64,000 bases of DNA from contig NZ_AP026738.1 in assembly GCF_002157685.2 (NCBI RefSeq), forward strand, positions 2,232,001 through 2,296,000, read 5' to 3'. The stretch is from Comamonas thiooxydans. Lineage in GTDB: Bacteria > Pseudomonadota > Gammaproteobacteria > Burkholderiales > Burkholderiaceae_C. Every line of letters begins with the position of its first letter. Position 1 is the first letter of the stretch. The translations under genes and the position numbers were made by a program. The notes beneath the pieces are model-generated. The model made no database searches and had not been told where the DNA came from. It was given only the letters and a program-made list of their open reading frames with translations. This document shows, in pieces, positions 45,309 to 53,226 of the stretch.

Positions 45309-46208
45309 ATGTCAAAAAACAGCTGGAATCATTGGTGGCCCGTGTTGGCCGTATTGGGCTCGGTCACTGCACTCGGGCTGGGGACTTCGCTGGCCAAGCA
45401 GCTGTTTCCCTTGATTGGTGCCCAGGGTACATCGGCACTGCGAGTGGGCTTTGCCGCGTTGATTCTGGTGTGCGTCTGGCGGCCCTGGCGCTGGTCGCTC
45501 AACCGTCAGCAGGCACTGGCTCTGCTGGTTTTCGGCATGGCACTGGGTGGCATGAATCTGATGTTCTACATGGCGCTGCGCGATATTCCGTTTGGCCTGG
45601 CCGTGGCCATCGAGTTTTCAGGACCGCTGGCCGTGGCCATCTACTACTCACGCCGCGCGCTGGACTTTATCTGGCTGGCGTTGGCGGTTGTCGGCCTGGC
45701 CTTGATTCTTCCCCTGGGCGGCAGTGCTTCGGGCCTCAACCTGTCCCCGGTGGGTATTGCCTGCGCACTCGGAGCCGCCATCTGCTGGGCCTCCTACATC
45801 GTTCTGGGACGCAGGCTGGGCCATATCCCCAGCGGCCAGGCCGTCTCTCTGGGCTTGCTGTGCGCGGCGTTGGTGGTGGTGCCGTTTGGTGTGGCCGAGG
45901 CCGGGCTCAAGCTGCTGACGCCGTCGATCCTGCTGTTCGGGCTGATGGTGGCGGCCATCTCCAGTGCCTTGCCCTACTCACTGGAAATGCTGGCTCTGCG
46001 CCGTCTGCCGCCTGCCACCTTCGGCATCGCGCTGGCGACCGAGCCAGCCATTGCAGCACTGATGGGCATGCTGCTGCTCAGCGAGAACCTGACGGCCACG
46101 CAGTGGACCGCCATTGCCTGCATCATGGCAGCGGCCATGGGCAGTGCCGTGACGCGCCCAGGTACCAAATCGCCCGCGGTGGATGCTTCGGCAGCCACTT
46201 CCGGATGA
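45309..46208 (+). CDS. EamA/RhtA family exporter (DMT superfamily)
   Basis: A 299-residue inner-membrane protein with ten helices in two EamA repeats. GTSLAKQLFPLIGAQGTSALRVGFAALIL and IPFGLAVAIEFSGPLAVAIYY resemble RhtA, the threonine/homoserine exporter. It is divergent from the Lrp-type gene. A strong terminator follows at 46332. Confidence 0.88.
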   Translation: MSKNSWNHWWPVLAVLGSVTALGLGTSLAKQLFPLIGAQGTSALRVGFAALILVCVWRPWRWSLNRQQALALLVFGMALGGMNLMFYMALRDIPFGLAVAIEFSGPLAVAIYYSRRALDFIWLALAVVGLALILPLGGSASGLNLSPVGIACALGAAICWASYIVLGRRLGHIPSGQAVSLGLLCAALVVVPFGVAEAGLKLLTPSILLFGLMVAAISSALPYSLEMLALRRLPPATFGIALATEPAIAALMGMLLLSENLTATQWTAIACIMAAAMGSAVTRPGTKSPAVDASAATSG

Positions 46209-46217
46209 ATACCCATG

Positions 46218-46272
46218 CTATGAAAAGAGATGCTGCTAGCGCTTACTCATCAATGCTTTGCTGAAATATTTC
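46218..46272. repeat. Dispersed intergenic repeat, copy C
   Basis: CTATGAAAAGAGATGCTGCTA, then GCGCTTACTCATCAATGCTTT and GCTGAAATATTTC. Same layout as copies A and B, directly behind the EamA gene. Confidence 0.55.
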
Positions 46273-46331
46273 TAGTGAATAACCCTTGAAATTTAAGCGG
46301 CAAGCTCTGTTTTCTGTAGCTGCAATAGTTC

Positions 46332-46358
46332 GAAACGCTGCTTGTGCAGCGTTTTTTG
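46332..46358 (+). terminator. Rho-independent terminator of the EamA exporter gene
   Basis: Perfect 8-bp stem AACGCTGC/GCAGCGTT with loop TTGT, followed by a T-run of four to six. Lies 126 bases after the exporter stop. Confidence 0.85.
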
Positions 46359-46672
46359 TTGTCACCCAGATTGCCTGTAAAGCGATGCTCCGATCAGTTT
46401 TTCGCGTCGACGAAATCTTGAATGATGGCAGATAGATAGGGGGCTTTCTTGCTTCCATGAAGACTGGCTTCTATGCTCATTTCGAGTCATATTTTTTGAC
46501 CGATTTTTGCGCTATCCGGTTTGCGGTTTTGGCTGTCGTGGCTACTGCGTATTTGTAGGAATCTCGGTCTATTCAAATTAGGAGCGAGGTGCTACAACGG
46601 ACGCACACGGTAACGAATGCCTTGCAACTTTGCGGCACTGATTCGAGCCCTGGTGCCGCCACGGGAGGTCAT

Positions 46673-48595
46673 ATGGATGTCATCAGCAATTCCGCAGCAC
46701 GCTACGTTCGCCTGCGTGAAGAAGAAATGTCGCTGGACGAGTACCTTAGCCTTTGCCAGCGTGATCCCATGGCCTACGCCGGAGCCTCGCAGCGCATGCT
46801 GTCCGTCATCGGTGAACCCGAAATGGTGGATACCCGCAACGATCCTGTGCTGTCGCGTCTGTTTGCCAACAAGGTCATTCGTCGCTATCCCGCATTCTCT
46901 GAGTTCTACGGCATGGAAGATGCCATCGAGCAGGTGGTGAGCTTCTTTCGCCATGCGGCCCAGGGTCTGGAGGAACGCAAACAGATTCTTTATCTGCTGG
47001 GACCTGTGGGCGGCGGTAAAAGCTCGATTGCAGAGCGTCTCAAATACCTGATGCAAAAGGCACCGTTCTACGCGCTCAAGGGATCGCCTGTGAACGAGTC
47101 GCCACTGGGTTTGTTCGACCCCGTGGAAGACGGCCCGGTGCTGGAAGACGAGTTCGGCATTCCGCGCCGCAGCCTGCAGCATGTACTTTCGCCCTGGGCT
47201 GTGAAACGGCTGGAGGAGTTCGGCGGAGACATTCGCCAGTTCCGAGTGGTCAAACGCTACCCCAGCATTCTCAAGCAGATAGGCATTGCAAAGACCGAGC
47301 CTGGCGATGAGAACAACCAGGACATCTCCAGCCTGGTGGGCAAGGTGGACATCCGCAAGCTGGAAAACTTTTCGCAGGACGACACCGACGCCTACAGCTA
47401 CTCCGGCGGCCTGTGCCTGGCCAATCAGGGTCTGCTGGAGTTCGTGGAAATGTTCAAGGCTCCGATCAAGGTGCTGCACCCCTTGCTGACGGCCACACAG
47501 GAAGGCAATTACAAGGGCACGGAAGGTTTTGGCGCGATTCCGTTCGACGGCGTGGTGCTGGCGCACAGCAATGAAAGCGAGTGGAAAGCCTTCCGCAACA
47601 ACCGCAACAACGAGGCGTTTCTCGATCGTATCTACATTGTCAAGGTGCCTTACTGCCTGCGCGTGAGCGAGGAGGTCCGCATCTACGAGAAGCTGATCCG
47701 GGAGTCTTCGCTGGCCAACGCCATCTGCGCGCCTGGCACGCTCAAGATGATGGCGCAGTTCTCCGTGCTCACGCGCCTCAAGGAGCCTGAGAACTCCAGC
47801 ATCTTCAGCAAGATGCAGGTCTATGACGGCGAAAGTCTCAAGGACACTGATCCGCGCGCCAAGAGCTATCAGGAATACCGTGACTACGCGGGCGTAGACG
47901 AGGGCATGGAGGGCATCTCCACCCGCTTTGCCTTCAAGATACTGGCCAAGGTCTTCAATTACGACAGCACCGAAGTGGCGGCCAATCCCGTGCACCTGAT
48001 GTATGTGCTGGAGCGGCAGATCGAGCGCGAGCAATTTCCGGCCGAGCTGGAGACCAAGTACATAGGTTTCATCAAGGAATATCTGTCCCAGCGCTATGCC
48101 GAGTTCATCGGCAAGGAAATCCAGACTGCCTATCTGGAGAGCTATAGCGAGTACGGTCAGAATATCTTTGACCGCTACGTCACCTACGCCGATTACTGGA
48201 TTCAGGACAGCGAATACCGCGACACCGATACCGGCGAGGTGTTCGATCGCAATGCGCTCAATGCCGAGCTGGAGAAGGTGGAAAAGCCGGCCGGCATTGC
48301 GAACCCCAAGGACTTCCGCAATGAGATCGTCAACTTCGTGCTGCGGGCCAGGGCCAACAACCAGGGCAAGAACCCCAGCTGGACCAGTTACGAGAAGTTG
48401 CGCGTGGTGATCGAGAAGAAGATGTTCTCCAACACCGAGGAGTTGCTGCCCGTCATCAGCTTCAACGCCAAGGCCAGTGCCGAAGATGCGCGCAAGCATG
48501 AGGACTTCGTCACTCGCATGGAAGCCAAGGGCTATACGCCCAAGCAAGTGCGTCTGCTTTGCGAATGGTATCTGCGCGTGCGCAAGAGCAGCTGA
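46673..48595 (+). CDS. prkA: PrkA serine protein kinase
   Basis: A 640-residue protein (family norm about 640). An AAA-like N-terminal part has Walker A LGPVGGGKSSIAE (about residues 109-121); GLFDPVEDGPVLEDEFGIPR, YKGTEGFGAIPFDGVVLAHS and FLDRIYIVKVPYCLRVSEEV are PrkA signatures; the PrkA C-terminal domain ends the protein. The kinase is linked with stress, nitrogen starvation and stationary phase. GGGAGG precedes the ATG at 46673; the frame is open 28 codons upstream without family match. First gene of prkA-yeaH-spoVR. Confidence 0.95.
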   Translation: MDVISNSAARYVRLREEEMSLDEYLSLCQRDPMAYAGASQRMLSVIGEPEMVDTRNDPVLSRLFANKVIRRYPAFSEFYGMEDAIEQVVSFFRHAAQGLEERKQILYLLGPVGGGKSSIAERLKYLMQKAPFYALKGSPVNESPLGLFDPVEDGPVLEDEFGIPRRSLQHVLSPWAVKRLEEFGGDIRQFRVVKRYPSILKQIGIAKTEPGDENNQDISSLVGKVDIRKLENFSQDDTDAYSYSGGLCLANQGLLEFVEMFKAPIKVLHPLLTATQEGNYKGTEGFGAIPFDGVVLAHSNESEWKAFRNNRNNEAFLDRIYIVKVPYCLRVSEEVRIYEKLIRESSLANAICAPGTLKMMAQFSVLTRLKEPENSSIFSKMQVYDGESLKDTDPRAKSYQEYRDYAGVDEGMEGISTRFAFKILAKVFNYDSTEVAANPVHLMYVLERQIEREQFPAELETKYIGFIKEYLSQRYAEFIGKEIQTAYLESYSEYGQNIFDRYVTYADYWIQDSEYRDTDTGEVFDRNALNAELEKVEKPAGIANPKDFRNEIVNFVLRARANNQGKNPSWTSYEKLRVVIEKKMFSNTEELLPVISFNAKASAEDARKHEDFVTRMEAKGYTPKQVRLLCEWYLRVRKSS

Positions 48596-48601
48596 CAGCG
48601 G

Positions 48602-48629
48602 TGTCGGTGGCCCGGCGCGGCCACCGACA
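48602..48629 (+). promoter_or_regulatory. Strong hairpin between prkA and yeaH
   Basis: Perfect 11-bp stem TGTCGGTGGCC/GGCCACCGACA with a 6-base loop, starting six bases after the prkA stop. No T-tract follows, so it is more likely an mRNA-stability or processing element than a terminator. Confidence 0.6.
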
Positions 48630-48671
48630 GGACGGTTGAGTTGAGAACAGCCCCTGGAGATGGGAGCACAG

Positions 48672-49940
48672 ATGGCACTGCATATCATCGACCGCAGGCT
48701 CGCAGGCAAGAATAAATCGGTGGGCAACCGCGAGCGGTTTGTGCGGCGTTTCAAAGAGCAGATCGCGGAGGCGGTGCGCAAAGCCGTGTCTGCGCGCGAC
48801 ATACGCCATATCGATCAGGCGGAAAGCATCACCATTCCGAAAAAAGACATTCAGGAGCCGGTCTTCAGGCATGGTCAGGGTGGTATCCGCGATATGGTGC
48901 TGCCCGGCAATCGCGAGCATGTGCGCGGTGATCGCATTGCCCGGCCGCCCGGTGGGGGCGGCGGTTCGGGATCGCAGGCCAGCGATAGCGGTGAGGGGCA
49001 GGATGACTTCACTTTCACCTTGACCAAGGAAGAGTTCATGGAGCTTTTCTTTGAAGATCTGGCGCTGCCGCGTCTGCTGCGCAATCACATCGGCAATACC
49101 TTGCAGTACAAGACAAGGCGCGCCGGCTACAGCCATGACGGAACGCCCAGCAATCTGGCGCTGGTGCGCACCATGCGCGGTGCCCTGGGGCGGCGCATTG
49201 CGCTGACCAAAGCTTCACACCGTGAGCTCAAGGTACTGGAAGAACAGCTTGAAACTCTGCTGGCGCAGGATGACGGTACCAGCGAGGCCGTGGCCGAGTT
49301 GCAGCGCCAGATCGACGCCCTGCGTGAGCGCATAGGCGGAGTGCCATTTCTCGAACAGCTGGATCTGCGGTTCCGCAACCGCAGCAAGGTGCCCGTGCCC
49401 AGCAGCCAGGCCGTGATGTTCTGCGTGATGGACGTGTCCGGCTCCATGGATCAGGAGCGCAAGGAACTGGCCAAGCGCTTTTTCATCCTGCTGTATCTGT
49501 TTCTCACCAGGCATTACGACAAGATCGAGATTGTTTTCATCCGCCACCACACCCAGGCCGCAGAAGTCAGCGAAGACGAGTTCTTTCACTCCACGGAAAG
49601 CGGCGGCACGGTAGTCAGCAGCGCGCTGGTTCTGCTCGAGCAGATCATCAGGGCTCGCTACCCGGTCAATGACTGGAATATCTATGTCGCCCAGGCCAGC
49701 GATGGCGACAACTTCAGCGACGACGGCGGCAAATGCCACAGCCTTCTGGCCGAAAGAATATTGCCGCTGGTGCGCTACTACGCGTACCTGCAAGTGGTGC
49801 TCGAGGAGCAGAGCCTCTGGGAAGAGTACAGCCGCCTGCTGCCGCTGTTTCCCCATTTCGCCATGCGCAAGGTATCGGCAGCCAACGAGATCTACCCGGT
49901 GTTCCGCGATCTCTTCAAGAAGGATGGGGTATCGATATGA
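48672..49940 (+). CDS. yeaH: YeaH/YhbH family protein (DUF444)
   Basis: A 422-residue DUF444 protein. It starts HIIDRRLAGKNKSVGNRERF; a Gly-rich linker (PPGGGGGSGSQ, about residue 95) follows; a VWA-like region contains VMDVSGSMDQERKELAKRFF (about residue 250). Family members are found between prkA and spoVR and share their regulation. GGGAG lies six bases before the ATG at 48672. Its stop overlaps the spoVR start (ATGA). Confidence 0.93.
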   Translation: MALHIIDRRLAGKNKSVGNRERFVRRFKEQIAEAVRKAVSARDIRHIDQAESITIPKKDIQEPVFRHGQGGIRDMVLPGNREHVRGDRIARPPGGGGGSGSQASDSGEGQDDFTFTLTKEEFMELFFEDLALPRLLRNHIGNTLQYKTRRAGYSHDGTPSNLALVRTMRGALGRRIALTKASHRELKVLEEQLETLLAQDDGTSEAVAELQRQIDALRERIGGVPFLEQLDLRFRNRSKVPVPSSQAVMFCVMDVSGSMDQERKELAKRFFILLYLFLTRHYDKIEIVFIRHHTQAAEVSEDEFFHSTESGGTVVSSALVLLEQIIRARYPVNDWNIYVAQASDGDNFSDDGGKCHSLLAERILPLVRYYAYLQVVLEEQSLWEEYSRLLPLFPHFAMRKVSAANEIYPVFRDLFKKDGVSI

Positions 49941-51571
49941 ACCTCAATCTCTATCCCGTGCTGGATCTCAGCGCCAGCAGAAAGGCCGGAAATTCGCATG
50001 CCCAGGGGGAGCCGCGCTTTCGCGATGTGCCGCAGGCACCTTTGATGGCGTCCCAGCGACCGGCGTCTCCCTTGCCCGACCCCAGCGACTGGACTTTCGA
50101 GCTGATCGAACAGTATCACGCGGCGATTGCGGCCACGGCTGAGCGCTACGGTCTGGATACCTATCCGAATCAGCTGGAGATCATCACGGCCGAGCAGATG
50201 ATGGATGCCTATTCCAGCGTGGGCATGCCGGTCAACTACCGGCACTGGAGCTATGGCAAGGAGTTTCTGGCCACGGAGCGCCGCTACCGACGAGGTCATA
50301 TGGGACTGGCCTATGAGATCGTCATCAATGCGAACCCTTGCATCAGCTATCTGATGGAGGAGAACAGCACGGCCATGCAGGCCCTGGTGATTGCGCATGC
50401 GGCCTATGGACACAACAGCTTTTTCAAGAACAATTATCTGTTTCGCATGTGGTCCGATGCGGGTAGCATCATCGACTATCTCGTCTATGCGCGCGACTAT
50501 GTGGCGCAATGCGAGGAACGCTACGGCTTCGACACCGTGGAGCAGTTGCTGGATTCCTGCCATGCGTTGTCGAACTTTGGTGTGGACCGCTATTGCCGTC
50601 CCTCGCATAAAAGCCTGTCGCGCGAGCGCGCCGAGAGAGAGGCGCGTGAAGCCTATGTGCAGCAACAGGTCAATGTGCTGTGGCGCACCCTTCCAGCCCG
50701 AAGGGACAAGGACAAGGACAGCACGACGCAAGGCAGCGAGCGCTTTCCCAGAGAGCCCGAAGAGAACATCCTCTATTTCATCGAGAAGAACGCTCCCTTG
50801 CTCGAACCCTGGCAACGAGAGATCGTGCGCATCGTGCGCAAGATCGCCCAGTATTTCTATCCGCAGCGCCAGACTCAGGTGATGAACGAGGGCTGGGCCA
50901 CCTTCTGGCATTACACATTGCTCAACACTCTGTATGACGAGGGCTGGCTGACCGATGGCGTGATGCTGGAGTGGCTGTCATCGCATACCAATGTGATCTA
51001 CCAGCCGCCCGCTGGCCACCGGGCCTTCAGCGGCATCAATCCTTATGCGCTGGGCTTTGCCATGTACCGTGATATTCGACGGATCTGCGAAAAGCCGACC
51101 GAGGAAGATCGCCGCTGGTTTCCCGACATGGCCGGTACGCCCTGGCTGCCGGCGCTGCACCACGCCATGCGCAATTACAAGGACGAGAGCTTTGTCGGCC
51201 AGTTTCTGAGCCCGCACCTGATACGCGACATGCGTTTGTTCTCTCTGCACGATGACCCTGACGAACGTGATGTTCTGGTCAGTGCCATTCACGACGAAGA
51301 TGGCTACCGCACGCTGCGCCAGTTGTTGTCTCAGCAATACGACCTGGGGACGCGCGAACCCAATATTCAGGCATGGAGCGTGAATCTGCGCGGCGACCGC
51401 AGTCTTACTCTGCGACATACCCAGTACCAGGGCAGGCCGCTGGCAGAGGATGCACAGGAGGTTCTCAAGCATGTGGCTCGCCTGTGGGGATTTGGCGTGC
51501 ATCTGGAAAGCGTCAACGGCGATGGCGAGACTCCGGTTTTGCTGCACTCGGTGCCAGCCCCCTCGCATTGA
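49937..51571 (+). CDS. SpoVR family protein (YcgB)
   Basis: A 544-residue SpoVR protein. Typical blocks: YGLDTYPNQLEIITAEQMMD, SVGMPVNYRHWSYGKEF, NANPCISYLMEENS, AHAAYGHNSFFKNNYLF and VMNEGWATFWHYTLLN, the last with a His/Glu pattern like a metal site. Proteobacterial members are stress- and stationary-phase proteins of unknown activity. It ends the operon; a terminator follows. Confidence 0.94.
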   Translation: MNLNLYPVLDLSASRKAGNSHAQGEPRFRDVPQAPLMASQRPASPLPDPSDWTFELIEQYHAAIAATAERYGLDTYPNQLEIITAEQMMDAYSSVGMPVNYRHWSYGKEFLATERRYRRGHMGLAYEIVINANPCISYLMEENSTAMQALVIAHAAYGHNSFFKNNYLFRMWSDAGSIIDYLVYARDYVAQCEERYGFDTVEQLLDSCHALSNFGVDRYCRPSHKSLSRERAEREAREAYVQQQVNVLWRTLPARRDKDKDSTTQGSERFPREPEENILYFIEKNAPLLEPWQREIVRIVRKIAQYFYPQRQTQVMNEGWATFWHYTLLNTLYDEGWLTDGVMLEWLSSHTNVIYQPPAGHRAFSGINPYALGFAMYRDIRRICEKPTEEDRRWFPDMAGTPWLPALHHAMRNYKDESFVGQFLSPHLIRDMRLFSLHDDPDERDVLVSAIHDEDGYRTLRQLLSQQYDLGTREPNIQAWSVNLRGDRSLTLRHTQYQGRPLAEDAQEVLKHVARLWGFGVHLESVNGDGETPVLLHSVPAPSH

Positions 51572-51583
51572 GGCATCTCAAGT

Positions 51584-51636
51584 GGAAGTTGCTTTAAGCC
51601 CTTGCCTGTAAAGCGCTATAAGCGATCAAACAAAAA
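51584..51636. repeat. Dispersed intergenic repeat, copy D
   Basis: GGAAGTTGCTTTAAGCCCTTG then CCTGTAAAGCGCTATAAGCG. A divergent member of the repeat group, between spoVR and its terminator. Confidence 0.45.
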
Positions 51637-51666
51637 GAAAAAGCGCTGCAGAAGTAGCGCTTTTTT
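51637..51666. terminator. Bidirectional terminator between spoVR and metQ
   Basis: AAAAAGCGCT / AGCGCTTTTTT stem around loop GCAGAAGT, with A-run before and T-run after, so it can stop transcription from both sides (spoVR plus, metQ minus). Confidence 0.85.
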
Positions 51667-51812
51667 CTGGGTCAGGTCGTCAAGTGTGGCCGGCGGCCGG
51701 TTCTGTCCGGCCCCAGGGCCGCAGCAGGTGCCTGTGCCCACCGTACCCTTCGCAGCGCGACCGCCATCCTCTGCAGAGGATGGGAGAGCAACGTTTCTAA
51801 GGCCTTTGCGAA

Positions 51813-52598
51813 TCAGAACGCAGGAACCACGGCGCCCTTGTACTTTTCCTGAATGAACTTCTTGGTGTCTGCAGAGTGCAGAGCGCTCATCAGCTTGGCA
51901 ATGTCGGCGCCGTTGGCGCGATCCTTGCGGGCCACCACGATATTGGTGTAGGGCGAATCGGCACCTTCGATGAACAGGGCATCCTTGGTGGGGTTGAGCT
52001 TGGCTTCGATTGCGTAGTTGGTGTTGATCAGGGCCAGGTCGACATCAGCCAGTGCGCGGGGCAGCAAAGGCGCTTCCAGTTCCTTGAACTTCAGCTTCTT
52101 GGGGTTCTTGACGACGTCCAGAGCAGTGGGGGTCAGGCTCTTGGGATCCTTGAGCTCGATCAGACCATGCTTGGCCAGCAGAATCAGCGCACGGCCGCCG
52201 TTGGAAGGGTCGTTGGGAATGGCCACGGTAGCGCCATTTTTCAGATCCTTGATGTTCTTGATCTTGCTGGAGTAGGCGCCGAACGGCTCCACATGAACCT
52301 TGCCGTTGGGTACGGCCACCAGCGAGGTCTTGCGGTCCTTGTTGTAGCTGTCCAGATAGGGCTGGTGCTGGAAGAAGTTGGCATCCAGTTGCTTGTCTTC
52401 CACGGCAGCATTGGGCTGCACGTAGTCGCTGAACTCCTTGATTTCCAGATCGATGCCCTGAGCCTTCAGTGCGGGCTTGATGTGATTGAGGATTTCGGCG
52501 TGAGGAACGGCCGTGGCGCCCACCTTGAGCACGTCAGCAGCCTGGGCCGACAGCGCCAGAGTGGCAATAGCGATAGCAGAGAGAGCTTTCTTCAACAT
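51813..52598 (-). CDS. metQ: Methionine ABC transporter substrate-binding protein MetQ/NlpA family
   Basis: A 261-residue periplasmic protein with a signal peptide (LSAIAIATLALSAQAADVLK). There is no Cys at the cleavage site, so it is a soluble form rather than a lipoprotein. VLKVGATAVPHAEILNHIKP, LDANFFQHQPYLD and AIPNDPSNGGRALILLAKHG are the NlpA-family signature for D/L-methionine or similar. No metN or metI is near; it stands alone. Confidence 0.9.
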   Translation of the reverse strand: MLKKALSAIAIATLALSAQAADVLKVGATAVPHAEILNHIKPALKAQGIDLEIKEFSDYVQPNAAVEDKQLDANFFQHQPYLDSYNKDRKTSLVAVPNGKVHVEPFGAYSSKIKNIKDLKNGATVAIPNDPSNGGRALILLAKHGLIELKDPKSLTPTALDVVKNPKKLKFKELEAPLLPRALADVDLALINTNYAIEAKLNPTKDALFIEGADSPYTNIVVARKDRANGADIAKLMSALHSADTKKFIQEKYKGAVVPAF

Positions 52599-52765
52599 TG
52601 GTTCTGACCTTCTTCAGCAAGTTGCAATAAATTCCGGGCCTCATCTGGACCGCAGCGAACTAAGGTGCATAGTCTAGTGCCGTGTACCGACGTCTGCAGG
52701 ACATTTTTCTTATTTGGTTATAAGAGCGTCGTTTTTTATACAAAATCTGATTCCGATTGACTGCC

Positions 52766-53005
52766 ATGAATCCCGAAATGCTGGAGCGCCTGGTGCGCGT
52801 GCCTATGCCTTATGGCAAGTACAAGGGCCGTTTGATTGCCGATCTGCCCGGCAACTACCTCAACTGGTTTGCCCGTGAGGGCTTTCCCAAAGGCGAGATT
52901 GGTCAGTTGCTGGCCTTGATGCAGGAGCTTGACCACAATGGACTCAGCGGTTTGCTGGAGCCCATTCGCAAGGCCGCAGGGCTGCCGCCAAGAGCACAGG
53001 AATAG
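52766..53005 (+). CDS. DUF3820 family small protein
   Basis: A 79-residue protein with the family motif VRVPMPYGKYKGRLIADLPG followed by NYLNWFAREGFPKGEIGQLL, known as DUF3820 (putative quorum-sensing-regulated virulence factor family). Function unknown. The ATG at 52766 is preferred to a TTG nine bases upstream. Converges with the diguanylate cyclase gene; the 220-bp gap holds nothing recognisable. Confidence 0.82.
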   Translation: MNPEMLERLVRVPMPYGKYKGRLIADLPGNYLNWFAREGFPKGEIGQLLALMQELDHNGLSGLLEPIRKAAGLPPRAQE

Positions 53006-53226
53006 GCAAGAGAGGGGGCTGGCTTCGGTCGGCCAGATGAATATGCGGCAGGCGGGCCCGCAGAAGCCCTGGCAGTTTGCCTTTGGCCGGAAGCAGGTGG
53101 CTGGCCTTGGGCTTGGCTGACTGCGGCCAGGACGCGAGTCTCCCAAATGCCCTGCTTTGACCCCGAAGGCGTTGTCAATCCTCGGCTCTGGACATATAAA
53201 GATGCGACTGGTCGCAGGGGGCAGCC

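Larger units (their letters stand above)
46209..46672. other. 464-bp intergenic region before prkA
   Basis: Holds a dispersed repeat (46218-46272) and the terminator of the exporter gene (46332-46358). The stretch 46380-46600 is AT-richer and should carry the prkA promoter; I see no sure sigma motif. No gene supported. Confidence 0.5.

Noticed and set aside
46592..48802. 736-codon minus-strand frame opposite prkA
   Set aside because: It is the shadow of a GC-rich gene; its composition is atypical (rich in Leu, Ala, His and Gln) and prkA is certain.
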